Part shown: positions 11,171-23,040 of the stretch, one piece after another
How the letters are laid out: the number at the start of each line of letters is the position of its first letter
Numbering within the stretch: the stretch's first letter is position 1
NCBI GenBank assembly: GCA_005406025.1
Contig: BGZK01000871.1
Span: 186,001-250,000, forward strand
DNA length: 64,000 bases
Reading direction: 5' to 3'
Origin: Eumeta japonica
Lineage: Eukaryota; Arthropoda; Insecta; Lepidoptera; Psychidae
The notes under the pieces: generated by a model
Databases searched by the model: none
What the model saw: the letters and a program-made list of their open reading frames with translations, nothing else
What the model was told of the DNA's origin: nothing
Position numbers and translations under genes: made by a program

Positions 11171-13517
11171 TCTTTTTTTTTCTGACGAGACTCAGAAAGT
11201 TACACGTCATACATTCTATCGACGATGATTCATTATTTGATTTCGAATTGTGTTTTATCAAAAGACAAAATTATGAATGGATAATTTATAAGCCTAGTCA
11301 AAAATGAAATATACAAAATATATTTAGATATATTTACAAAAAAAAAAAGTATATATGTATTGTATCAACTACCTGGTACCCATAATACAAGTCTCGTTGC
11401 TTAGTTTGGGACCGGATGGTGCTGTGTATATATGTGCGTAGATAAAAAAAAAAACTTTAAGACAAGAATTTGACATCACCACATCGCAGTACATAGAAGT
11501 ATATGCACAAAAATCTTAGATTATCTACGACAAATTATCGTATTCAAAAGATATATTTAACTGAATGTTGAAAGGATAAAACTGGTGTTTCTTGTCCTTT
11601 TTTTTTTTGGACAGTAATCATTTATCGAAGGATCGATAGATTTTGAAGGGTAAAAATGACTTATAGTCTTATGGCTAAATAAATATATTTTTGAATTTTT
11701 TGAAAGTGAATATTAGAAATTTATTCAAAGCCAATAAATAGAACAATCAAGGACGTCTATGCTCAGTCAAGGCCTCTTTCGAATACAGCAAATGGCTCGC
11801 AATTGGCTTTTTCGTTTAAGACAAACACGAGAAAAGTGGTTTTTCTCTCATAATTTAACGTTTGTGGCCGTTTCACGTGGATATTGGTTGTCGGCGGTTA
11901 CAAATAAAATTTAAACTGGAAATTTATATACTTAATCTGTGTATACGCCAATTCGGTATTTTGAAATTCGTACTAATATTTATCGATATTTTTTTTCTTT
12001 GGTGTGAAAGTATACGATATCTTCCTTTAACTATTTTATGGGTCCTATGATCATTATCTATATATTTAGCCGCTCTAATCACTTGCAAATCTACCGTTAC
12101 TGCGAAATACGTGTACACAATTGTGTACACGTATTTCGCAGTAACGTAACGTAACATGTAAATTAATACAGATAAATATTTTAATAGTAAAAGATTAATT
12201 AGGGAGATTAATCATTTAGTAAGATAAGTGATTAAGTTTCATTGCGTAGTCCCAACTCAAGTGCGCACACTAGTGGTCCCTATGAACTGTATCGATTGTA
12301 TGTTGTCTTCAAGTATGCGAGTGCTTCTCTAAGAAAAATTAGATTATTTATTTGCGAAATGACTGCTTCTTTGAACTTTGTTTTGGAGTTTTTCCTCTGA
12401 AAATTTTTCCTCTCATTTTTTCTATCTATTCTGCCTTTGTGTAGATAAAATTGCCTATTTTATCTACTCATTATTTTCCTTCTAAAATCCATATTTTTGG
12501 AATATGTTTTAGATTATTTTATGTACGTATGTTATTTTAGCATTTCTTTGTAGAAGTATTACTTCAGTATATTAATATATCAAGTGTATTTGTGTACGAT
12601 GTGAAAACTGTGTACGATGATCGTATTCTTAGAAGTTTAAGAATATGTTTCAACATTGTATTAAGTAAGGTTTTACTTCACGGAAATTCATAATTCTGTC
12701 TGCAACATGCAGCGACTTTCAACATGTTGTCCACTGCTGACTCTCGAATCTGCTTTTCCACTACGAATCCTCATTCAACGAATTGACTATTGATTAGAAA
12801 GGATTGTTAGGCGTTCGATATCTGAACGCCTAAGCAAAGGTTTAACCATCAATGTAGTTTGTATAAAATTTCTACGTACGATTCATGCGAGTACAGCAGA
12901 AAATCATCATAAAAAGAAAAGACAATCACATCCACCAGCGCGCCAGGAGTGTTATAATCACCATCAGATATGCCTCCAACCATCGTATGAGTACGGAATC
13001 GCAAATGCGTATGAATATGCAAAAAAGACTGCATCTACTGACCACATGTTTCTGTATGGTTACGTTTTAAGAATCTCCCAAAGGACAAAGTCGGTTAAAC
13101 CATTGACATGTGAGAAATGTTTGCCATTTTTATAAATTTTCTTCTGCCGCTCGTGGGATAACAATCTCAGTGATGGTTCTATTTCCCATTTGATCGTCGC
13201 TTTTACTCCGCCAATAGGATTTGCTATTCTAAACGTATTTAAAGAGTATTGTCGAAGTTTTGCTTTTAAAATAAAATTCGTCAAAAAAAATGTTGAAAGG
13301 GAAATTTCACTGACACAAACACACACGCACTTCCAGCGAACTTTTTTAATGATGATGTTTTTAATGCCTGATATTTTTTTATAAAGTAAGAGCGTTACGT
13401 CCAAATTAAAAAATATATATGTTTGGTCAATTTCGCTTATAAACCTAATACGTACGAAATAGGGGCGGGGAACAAAATAATAGAACGGATATTCACAACG
13501 TCTCTATGTATATATAC
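11171..13517. other. Non-coding stretch
   Basis: AT-rich with the 52-bp palindrome at 12.1 kb. No exon or recognised element otherwise; the open frames listed in it are short and low in coding character. Confidence 0.5.
12095..12146. repeat. Perfect 52-bp palindrome without loop
   Basis: Arms of 26 bases (CGTTACTGCGAAATACGTGT plus ACACAA) meet at position 12120/12121 with no spacer and no mismatch. It is followed by GTAACGTAACGTAAC. It contains two ACGTGT/ACACGT hexamers and a central CAATTG. Confidence 0.95.
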
Positions 13518-14170
13518 TTACTAGCTTTCTCACGCGACTCCAACCACGTAGACTTAAAATAAATTCCTTCGTCTTGTACATCGCCTCATCACGCACGTTC
13601 GCCTCGAAACAAAGATCTTCATCTTAAGTACCATCAAAGTAAAATTTAGGCTGTATTACTCAGAAATACTGTAGCTTTCTATGAGTTAAAGAGTTTTTAC
13701 AGTTTTTGTGGCAGAAATATGAAGATCAATAAAAGCCTTTTTCCGAAAGTTTCCTATTCGCGCATATAATATTTAGTTAGTTTCATAATAAAGAAATAAA
13801 TGGTTTAATCACGCAAAACAAAACGGACAAAATATACATAGCGGTTCCGATTTTCCATGAAACATTTCATGCCGTATTTCACCCTCTTAAAGTTACTTTT
13901 CGAAAGATGATACATGTCGTTATTTTGCATTTGTGATAAGTAGCTAAAACATGAGTTTTTGTTGTCAGTAGATTCAGTGGTTCCGTTTTTTATATAAAAA
14001 ATTCAACCTTTATTTCAACTCTGTTAGGGTTAGTGTTAAGAACGATGCACCCCATAATTTTTTATTAGTAGTGATTAGCTAAAATGTTAATTTTAATATA
14101 ATATTATAGCTTCAGCGGCTTCGATTTTTCATACAATATTTTATCCATCATCACCGGGTTAATTAAAAAA
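13518..14170 (+). repeat. Lepidopteran-type repeat with 'CACGCGACTCC..CCACGTAG' start
   Basis: Begins TAGCTTTCTCACGCGACTCC with AACCACGTAGACTTAAAATA. Blocks such as CATGCCGTATTTCACCCTCT and ATTTTATCCATCATCACCGG are diverged forms of the module 'ATTTCACCC.CTT.....TT'. Same start family as the purine-array terminus at 5.9 kb. Confidence 0.5.
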
Positions 14171-14177
14171 AAAATGG

Positions 14178-14735
14178 AGATTTTTAACCGACATCAAAAT
14201 TAAAAAGGAGGAGGTTCTTAATTCGACTGTTTTTTTTTTATGTTTGTTAAGTTCTGACAATGGTATTCATGAGAAAATCACATAAATCTTAAATTTGCAT
14301 GAAGTATGTGCGCGACAAATGGACGAATAACTCAATATAACGCTAATCAATTTCGATGATTCTTTTTTTATTAGAAAGGATGTACTTCAAGGGTAGTTTG
14401 GTTAGGTTCTGATTATGGAATCCATGACAAAGTAACGGAACTCTTCAATTCTTTGGAGCAAATTAATAATACTCGATCGATCTTTTATAGGCTATCCGGA
14501 TATTAGAGTCACCTACCGTAACGTCGTTATGGTCAAGTAATTGTCGTACTCCAACATGATAATCAATGGAGCTTCTTAACGGCTTACAGTAAGGGTGCGA
14601 TCTAATAGCAGCACGCTTAGTAGGTCTACCCATATTCAGACAAATTAATCAATTTACTTCAGATTCACTAAAAATCAAAAAAATAAACAAAAAAAAATTA
14701 AAAAAAAACCGACTTCAAGAAAAAGTTATTCCAAA
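14178..14735 (+). repeat. Lepidopteran-type repeat with 'AACCGACTTC' ends
   Basis: Starts TTTTTAACCGACATCAAAAT, AAAAAGGAGGAGGTTCTTAA and TTCGACTG with T-rich run. It ends AAAAAACCGACTTCAAGAAA. Middle parts (AAATCACATAAATCTTAAAT and so on) are AT-rich. Two ends in direct orientation suggest either two partial copies or a long element. Confidence 0.55.
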
Positions 14736-17473
14736 ACAAACTAATATTCACTAAAAAGTAAGAAAATAATTGCGTATTCTTCTGCAACTTAATAATCAAC
14801 TTACTTTTTCTACTCATCAATACGTAGGGTATGATCTATGTGTTTACCGCGTAAGAAGGTAGGTAGATACCTACCCACTTCAAATTTAACTCAACACATA
14901 CCTATGAATAACAAACAATAATCAAAATATTTTTTAGAGTTTTCCTAAGTAAAATGAAATGAAAAATATCAGACTACTTAAACGTCAATCAAATTATTAC
15001 GATAATATAATGTAGTTACAATTATTGTTATTTTTGGAGTCGGTGTCTATTGCTAGATATATTGTAGTGTTTCCTTGGCTGACTGACAACAACAACCCTT
15101 ACATCTGTTTCTTGAATTTAAAAATTCAACGAACTTTAAGGTTTGAAATTTAATAAATTGTAGTTTTAATTATATAGGAGAGTAACCGAATGACCAAACC
15201 ACGGCAATAAGAAAATGCTGTATTTTCGTTATAGAAATATTATACGACCAAAATTAAACACTATTTTTTGTGCAGTCACCTTTTTATTTTATTTCGTGAG
15301 CACATTGTTTTTATAAATAAGATTGTACAACTTCGTTACTTTTAAATTTCAGAGAAGCTAATAGAAAATCTGTATGTGCAAGCCAGGCAAAACTGTTTTT
15401 TCAAGCTAGGCGAATTGTCTGCAGTGACGTCACTATTCGCGTCTACTAAGGTTTCATGAATACACAGGAAGTTGCGTGATTTGGATAGAGGTGATAGGAT
15501 AGACGACGACTAAAATAAACGACTTCTAAGATATATTCTAATGGTACTAGGAGACGTGGATAAATAAGAGACTAAATAAATTTATGGTTAGTAACAGGTA
15601 TTTAAAGAAATAGAGAAGGTTGAACTTCTGATCAGGAGTATTATAGAGTTTATACAACAGTCAATAAATAAATGTAAGGTGATTTTTATAAAATAGTAAT
15701 GAAATCACGTATGCGCCTGAATTAGAATCATATCGAGATAATTGATCCACAATCAAATCGATAATTTCGTTTATTTCTTTAGAAGACTTTTCAAATAAAA
15801 TGTGTATAGTAGTTAATAAATGAATACTTTGCCATAAATATAATACACATTTCGTGAAACTTTATTATGATAATTGTTTATTACTTTATTTCTTTGCATG
15901 ATGGAAAAGAAATATGTCCCTTACCGTCTGTAACAAAATAAAACTTTTGATTTCGATAATTTCAAAATCATGAAATGATTGCCGATTTTTGTATGTGATG
16001 TCCAACTAAATCCAAAGAAATTGAATATAGTTTAATAATATAACTCATACTGAATTCCCTTTGTATGGAATTTGCTTAATAAACGCGGTATATAATTGCT
16101 ACGTCGAAGCATGTGACATCAAAGGTTATAAGATAGATTTTTGACGTGACAACGTCTTAAATTAGGTTGCGGCTGGGAGTCACTTATGAAAGTGTAACGC
16201 TCGGTAACGTAACGATGAGTCACCGAACGAGAGGGCCCGCCGAATGCCTTGCGTCTCTCTCCCACTCAACTATGATCGGTCTGCCGCGCGCTGCACTAGA
16301 GAATTAGTGCATAGCTTGCAAATGTATTGCAAGTTATTGTATGTATATTTGTATATAAATACGTATGTATGTGTAAAGGTAAAAATAAAATTTTGTTAAT
16401 ATGAAATTCAGTGCGAGATTCTTTGTATAAATTAATGTTTTAAATATAATTCTTTGTATAAATAAATGTTTTAAATTGTTACTATTATTTCATCCTTCTT
16501 CCTACTATACGAATGAATATTCACATTAAAATGATTTTACCATTCAAAGTCGTTGTCACGTAAAACTTTCGCCCGTATACCGACTTTACAGGCAACCAAA
16601 TTTTTTTATACGATATTGTGATTATTTTGAGATTCTTCCCACTGTCATGTAGAAAGACATCGTGTGTGAGAGAGAGAGCCGATTTGCGTGTGTGCATTAG
16701 TATATGTGTGTGCATGCGTAGAGAAACACAGCGAGATACCGACAGGGACAGTGAACTTGTTTAGCGGGTGAATGAAGATATATAATTATATCGTGTGGTG
16801 AACATCTTGTGATACAATATCAAATTCTAGCTTTACAAACGATACCGTCCTTTAATAGATACACTACTGATAACAGAATTATTAATAAATTAAACGCCGT
16901 CCTATGATAATAATATAAAAATTCTTTTTTCGTAATCTTGTAAATTTTTTATTCAAATTCGGTAATAAATGAATAAGAAAGCATCTATAGGCTACATACG
17001 TCCATTTGTGACCCGCAGAAGCCGCGAGGTTGAGCTCTGATAGAATGTACCATTTGAATGTTTTTCTTTCTCGTGTGAAGAATGATAATACCGACTTCTT
17101 GCTTTACGGTAAACGAAAGTAACGTGAGGATTATAAGTCTCTATGTACACGATGAATAAAATAAAAGAATTACTTGTGCGCTATATGCTTCCAATGATGT
17201 ATTATCGACATAATTAATTAACTGACTGTATTTATCCCAATTTACGCGACACCCTTTTTCACCATATTTTTCATTTTTTGTATTTACTTAAATGAAATAT
17301 GTTTTAATGTATTGTTAACTTTATCTCGCATTCAAGATTCTCTTTCAGTGTTTTAATCGTTCGTATATAACCTTATTATTTGCAATGACATGTATATTTT
17401 GATTCATAACTAAAATGTAATACGTCAATTTACGGAAAAGTTAATACATATTAGTAGTCATCATAACTGGCCG
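14736..17473. other. Non-coding stretch
   Basis: Apart from the island at 16.2 kb, AT-rich sequence with a GA run (GTGTGAGAGAGAGAG) near 16660. Nothing coding seen. Confidence 0.5.
16150..16320. other. GC-rich island
   Basis: CGCTCGGTAACGTAACGATG, AGTCACCGAACGAGAGGGCC and TCTGCCGCGCGCTGCACTAG stand out from AT-rich flanks. There is no convincing frame, and it may be a repeat terminus. Confidence 0.3.
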
Positions 17474-17606
17474 TAGGTGAGTGTACATGAGAGTTGAATG
17501 CACCGCCACCGCCTGCGTGCAGCCCTGGTGCACTGGCCGGTGTTGACGCATGTCATTGCGTCGTGGGGCGTGTGCGGCGCGGTCGGTGAACGAACGTCAA
17601 CAACGT
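17474..17606 (-). other. Possible terminal exon in a GC island, minus strand
   Basis: The minus strand has a good acceptor (CCCCCATCCCCTTAGTCTCAG ending at 17607; tract 17607-17627). One frame after it reads VVDVRSPTAPHTPHDAMTCV and stays open to a TGA. A second frame, open only from inside the block, ends in HVHSPTASYDDY before a TAA. On the plus strand the same block carries an ATG-initiated 116-codon frame (17550-17900) rich in Arg and Ser. Three overlapping open frames are what high GC alone would give, so the coding status is doubtful and no product is recognised. Confidence 0.2.
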
Positions 17607-17900
17607 CTGAGACTAAGGGGATGGGGGCTTTCAGCCAGCGTATTGAAATGTGAAAAGAAAGCTCAAAAGCTCCTTGTGACCTATATGTATTATAAAGTTA
17701 TTACCGGGTCACCCGCGGTGGTTCACTGCTGGGTGGAGATCGAGACCGACCGTCGGTCGTCTTACGGACGCGCTCTCAACCTCCGAGACCAGCGGCTTAA
17801 CGCTCGGTCGCCGACGCACGGAGCGAGTGGTTTAATTCTGCTTAAGGTTAAAAACTCATCTGTCAAGTCGTCAACAGTCAGAATTGGTCGTATGTGGTGA

Positions 17901-19727
17901 ATTTTGAACCGAAGTTACAGCTCTGTCCATGTCACCGCCTACGCCACAGTAACAAATCGTTTAAAATATAGGCATCGAAATTGATAAATTGATAAGAGAC
18001 AATTTCCGTTAGTCAATAAATTGTACAGCTCTGTTCAGGCGAAATGCAGTAAATAGTGTAGCAAATTTTGAATTGACAGTCGGAACCAAATAATAAATAT
18101 ATTCACCAAGTACCTACTCGAACAAGAAATATGTATTAATCCTTATTCGCCACTTTATTTTTACAACATTACTGTAATTTTTAATTGTAAGCGCTAATTT
18201 ATTTTGATTACAGTAACTCAAGTTTGTAATTCTTTAGCTCATAAGTATGAAAGTAGAAGAACTAAATCTTTATACAATACATTAATTTAAAATCTTAGAT
18301 AGTTATTTATACTAAAAGTGTAAATAAAATTGGTGCTCCTTAATTTTTTTTTTGGGTGAAATAAATAATAAACGTAAACACTGAATCTTTAGAGTAGTTT
18401 TCTATTGTTTTATATATTAATGTATTTAAAGGTGTTTTATTTGAATAAGAGTGCAGTGAAAGTGTTTTCTTAATTAATATAAAAGTGCCTGAGTAATGAC
18501 TTTTTAAAACTACTAATTGGACAATGAAGGCGTTAGCACTCAGTAACGTCATTGTTTACTAGCGCCATATAGAATAATGTTAAACTACGTTTTGCAAAAA
18601 AGAGATGGCATATAATTTTTGATGACTTGTAGTTTATTATTTTATCAACCGATTTTAGTTCTGATTTCTCTTTTAGTTATCACGTCAAGGCAGCTTACAT
18701 AATTTATCAAAATAATAGTTATTTGATATTTACGTTGTCCTCTAATTTGAAAGTAGGTATAGACCTATAATATAAATATAATATAAAAGATTAGATAAAT
18801 ATTAAATGATTAATTGCCAACGAAATTGAAATAAAGAAAACCGTTATAATTACGAAATAATCTCAGCATCAACTCATCAATTTTATAATACTTAAGAAAA
18901 AAATAGAATTGAGCAATATTCAATTGAAAAACACGATAAAGTCCAGCTCACGAAAAAAGCCTATTATTACGTTAATAAATATTTAAATGATGGTAACACT
19001 TGGACACCGATGGACTGGATTTAAGTATGAGGTGAAACCTAGACGCGTAAATCAGGCGAACCATTTGGCAACCATTTAAAATTTAAGTTTCAATATTGCG
19101 TGAAGTCAACATTTGACAAGGCTGCAGGAAGTTTCACCAGCTACACAAGAAAAAATGATCGAAAACAACGGCCTGTGCTCTCTTAAAATGAAATTCTCAA
19201 ATCTACGGATTGGCAATACTCAGAGCATTGCCGGGAGCTGAAACTTCAGGTCTTCATCATCCAAGTGTTTATTCCAGATCACTCCTGACTGTCTTCTCAT
19301 GTAAGGTCAAGTCGAAAATGAGAACTGGTATTACTTTCTCATACTTCACACTCGACATCGAGCCTGAACATAGGCTGCCGAAGCTATCAAACGCTTGTAT
19401 TAGCCTATGCACTTACCTTTAAGGAATCATATGACTGTCTTGCGTTCGAAGATTAATTACAGTTAACATAGCTCTCAGCCTCGCGGCGCCAAACACATGT
19501 ACCGAGTCGAGGATGGAGCTACGTCCTGGAACCACTCGCACTCCCAAAGATTATTCGATTTCTGTCTTGAGAGGCCTTTTCCTATTTTGCTGCATTTGAG
19601 TGAATTTTTGAATTACAATTGTGACTAAACTCGAAAGAATTGAATCTAGATAATGAACACTAATCAAAGTTTAATTCTTGTTTTTGAGAGCCTATCGACT
19701 TAAAGTTTAATTTTAAACCTGTCACAC
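17901..19727. other. Non-coding stretch
   Basis: AT-rich. A consensus donor on the minus strand (TTAAAG/GTAAGTGC at 19416) follows a CG-containing segment (19480-19520), but all frames are closed, so at most a non-coding exon. Confidence 0.4.
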
Positions 19728-20225
19728 AGGCATTTTTAGGGTTCCGAACCAAAATGGCAAAAACGGAAATCTTATAGTTTAGTCATGTCCGTTATTTTAA
19801 GGTTTCTAAACAATTTTTCTGATTGCGTGAATAATTTCGGAAATAATCGCTCCGAAAACTGCAGAAATTGTGCCTCCCCTCTTTTTTCTAAGCCGTATGT
19901 TCAAAAAATATAAAAAGAATAATATAAATGATAAATTGTTTTTGAGTTATAGCTGAAAAACAACGCTTCTCAACAAAAGGACGTAAGTGCCATGAAAATA
20001 CGCTCTTTTGCTGATGTACTTTAGTTTACACTAGTTTACTAGTAATATTCGACATACCTACTTGTTTTTTTAGTTATAAGGGACTAAAGTGCTTAAACTA
20101 TTCTGTGCGGGAAACATGGAAAAAGTGTAACAACGCACTTTTTTTGTCTGTAGTGCATTTATTTGTAATAATGGCTTCGGAACCCTATAATGAGCATGGT
20201 CCGACGTTGTTTAAGTCAGTTTTTT
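19728..20225 (-). repeat. Dispersed repeat family A, copy 3
   Basis: Starts TTAGGGTTCCGAACCAAAAT and ends GGAACCCTATAATGAGCATG. Internal blocks shared with other copies: AATAATCGCTCCGAAAACTG, ACGCTCTTTTGCTGATGTAC, CTATTCTGTGCGGGAAACA. No coding sequence. Confidence 0.7.
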
Positions 20226-21229
20226 TTAATTACACGGCTTACCGGTCATCTTGATTTTCAATGATACAATACATTTATGTAATTTAGTTACGAAAACTCG
20301 TCTAAATTTTACTTTAAAAATACTCACATGTATATAAACGAACTTATTTTGGGAGTCATCTATTGAAACAGATTACCCAACATCTATACAAAACCGCAAT
20401 AAAAAAAAATAGGGGTTTTTAAATGTATGTTATTTCTGTTATTTTATTTGTTTTTTTTTTTATAAATTAAATTTATCAATATTGAAATTCACTACTAGCA
20501 GAATTGGGTTCATTTTCTGTCTACGTAAATAGTTCAAAAATTTGCTTTACGAAATGAAGAGAAACTAACGGTGTATGATGCATTCGCCTTTGATACGACG
20601 TTTGACCAGTAGTCCACGCGCGGGAAAACCTCTCAATGCATGAACTTCTAGACATCGGACTAGGATGTAACAAAACAGTAAAATGCTTCTTGCAATTAAT
20701 GACTCTGTTGTTTGCAATTTAATGGGTACCTTAAAAACTGTTACTTGCATTGGTAGGTACCAAGCATAATCATAATAACGTGTTTAGTTGAGTTCGTGTA
20801 TGGAGAATTCGTGTTATAAAGTATTCAAACATATTATAATTATATTATGTTTGAGATTATACCCCAAAGACTTACTCGAACGGCGGTCTTACAACTTATT
20901 CCCATTAAATCATGAATTCCTGGTATACAATGTCATTGGGAGTGACTTGACCATTACAGATTCTACGAATTTTCATTTACACCTTCCAAACAAACTTTCT
21001 TTAAGGGCTTCATTCGAATGGGGCAAAATCGAGACTAATCTTACATAATCTTTAATTGTTGCTAATAAGTGGTGGAAGGGCCAAACAGAAGTAAAGTGTG
21101 TTGTTTAGCCATGTTGTTGACTAGAAAAACATTTTTTGTTATCAATAATTATTTATATTATTGAAGCCCTTTTAAATTATTTATAATATAACACACTTTA
21201 CCAGGAAAACATGAAAACCGCAGAGTTTA
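20226..21229. other. Non-coding stretch with a short ATG ORF
   Basis: The plus strand has an 82-codon frame from 20800 (MENSCYKVFKHIIIILCLRL...), which starts with a possible hydrophobic segment but matches nothing known. The rest is AT-rich. Confidence 0.3.
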
Positions 21230-21385
21230 AAAGGGCTAGCGTAGGGCACGGCGTATTTCAAGGTCCCGCTACGCAATGGGAGGAGTCTCGATAACCAATC
21301 GGAGCTCGGCGCCTTACGCAAGAAAGTTTACGCAGTTGAATCGAGCCGGCGGCTATGGAGCGACGGACGTGACATTTCATCGACT
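21230..21385. other. GC-rich island with CCAAT box
   Basis: GCGTAGGGCACGGCGTATTT, then ATAACCAATCGGAGCTCGGC and AGCCGGCGGCTATGGAGCGA. The CCAAT box lies at 21293-21297. A candidate promoter for the exon-like piece at 21.7 kb, without a TATA box. Confidence 0.35.
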
Positions 21386-21690
21386 TATTAACAGTCTGGA
21401 AAACTGTTACGACCTATAATATTAATTTTCTTTTTTTGCTATCAAACATAAAAATATTGTATTACATTATTGACGTATTTATAGGTTGACGAGATTATAT
21501 GCAAAATGTATATATCGTAGATTTAGGTTATATGTTGTAATATACAACAGAGAGTGATTATTATTGGTAACTTTTATCACGTAATCTGTTTGTAATAGGT
21601 ATTAAGTTCATATCATCGTATTTGTACCAGGTTTTTATCACTCCACTGCTGAGTGGAGTGAGTGGACTTAATACAATATTTTTATTTTAG

Positions 21691-21768
21691 AGTGAGGGGT
21701 TCGAAGCAGCTTGAGCAGCTGGCCGACCGCGCTGCTAGGAGGCTGCTGACGACCACCGCCACCATCTT
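21691..21768 (+). CDS. Exon-like 78-bp piece with matched splice sites, unrecognised
   Basis: A good acceptor (ATATTTTTATTTTAG) and a consensus donor (GTATAAGT) bracket 78 bp on the plus strand. The exon is symmetric (26 codons) and one frame is open: VRGSKQLEQLADRAARRLL then TTTATI. If the donor is ignored the frame stays open for 25 more codons (VTSQTYGSTCPLKC...) to a TGA. GC content is far above the flanks and the sequence is not repetitive. It lies 300 bp downstream of a GC island with a CCAAT box. I recognise no family. It could be a small cassette exon or chance. Confidence 0.3.
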
Positions 21769-22134
21769 GTATAAGTTGGTGACGTCACAGACCTACGGCT
21801 CGACGTGTCCTCTGAAGTGTAGAGCGAATGACTTAATTTGACCCAACATTGAAGTCATTGAACCTTCTCGCTCGAATTAATGCGACATCTACTTATTAGC
21901 AAATTACAGTAATTTTTTATTACCCACTGATTTCTATTTTATTACACTATAATACTACAATAGAATGTTACAAAAACTGTACGATTTGGATAGAGAAAAT
22001 ATATCATTAAACAATAACTCACACATATGTATCAAACAAAAAAAAATTTGTTTCATGTATTTAACTATAAGTTCTTGTTCACGGATTATTCAATACTCAG
22101 TAATTTAGTAACTTAATAGGTAAAAATATAATAT

Positions 22135-22375
22135 ATGCGTGCTTGTGTGTGAATATGAAAAAGTAAACCAATTGACTGACATATCAACGGACAGCCCAAA
22201 CTACTGAGTCTAGAGACTTGAAATTTTGTAAAGATATTCCGGTTATAATGTACACGGCGAGCACTACCAAAGATTTTTTTACAAATTGAACTCTGATCGG
22301 GGTGAAAATGGGGAAATGCTGTTGTATGTAAATTCAAAATCGTTGCATCTACATATGTCAAATTTAACATTTTAG
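22135..22375 (+). repeat. Lepidopteran-type repeat fragment ('ATTGACTGACATATCAACG')
   Basis: CCAATTGACTGACATATCAA, CGGACAGCCCAAACTACTGA, CTAGAGACTTGAAATTTTGT and GGGGTGAAAATGGGGAAATG are in the order of a common lepidopteran retroposon segment. Related pieces occur at 43.0 and 13.9 kb. Confidence 0.55.
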
Positions 22376-22669
22376 TTACTTCTCTAAAAAGGGTGAAATA
22401 AGAGTTAAAATTTTTAAAAGTTGAAAATCTAAACTGCTATTATTATTTTGTCCTTTACTCGGTTATTTTTAAAATACTATATGTTGCACGCGCGAATGAT
22501 AAGCTTTCGAAAAACAAAACTTGACTTCATCTTCGTATTTCTACCAAAAACGATTCTAGAAATTCTTTCACCCATGTAAAACTACTATTCCCGAGTAATA
22601 TGGGCCTAGTTTTATTTTGACACCATACTAGCATTAGCTACGTCTTCGTCCGAATCAGATCGATGCGGT

Positions 22670-23040
22670 AGCAGAATCGAAATTGCACACCGAACGATAA
22701 ATCGAATTGCAAGTTGATACTGGGATCGAAGTCAAGAATGAGACTAGAACCGAAATGGAGTATGCGATTAAAATTCGAATTAAAACTGTGGTCGAAATCA
22801 GAATAAGACGCAGTACTGAGACCAAAATTTAAAGCAGAACCGGGAATGCAATAGGAATCTCCTTAGATTAAGACGGAAGTCATAAAGAAAAGCGCGATCG
22901 CGATCGGAATCGAGAATAAAAGACATTGAGAGCAGCAAAACCGGGAGCAGAAGCAAGAGTGATATCGTGATGGGACGATATACAAGACGAAAGAGTTCTT
23001 TTTATGTCTACGCGGAAAGAGCTGCGGGTACAAGCTAATC
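22670..23040 (+). repeat. Purine-rich degenerate array, copy 4 (longest)
   Basis: About 340 bp of units such as GATCGGAATCGAGAATAAA, AGAACCGGGAATGC and AGTACTGAGACCAAA, ending at TTTATGTCTACGCGGAAAG and AGCTGCGGG. This is the longest copy and the best one for deriving a unit consensus. Confidence 0.6.

Noticed and set aside
12849..13034. Minus-strand frame containing VGGISDGDYNTPGALVDV
   Set aside because: It looked briefly like a conserved motif, but flanking residues are low-complexity, no splice sites fit, and no family came to mind.
19411..19530. Minus-strand exon ending in TTAAAG/GTAAGT
   Set aside because: All three frames contain stops before the donor and no promoter or acceptor was convincing; a lone donor motif is expected by chance.
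22670..23040. Satellite array or CRISPR-like repeat
   Set aside because: Units are short, degenerate and contiguous without spacers; they behave as part of a dispersed element in a eukaryotic genome.
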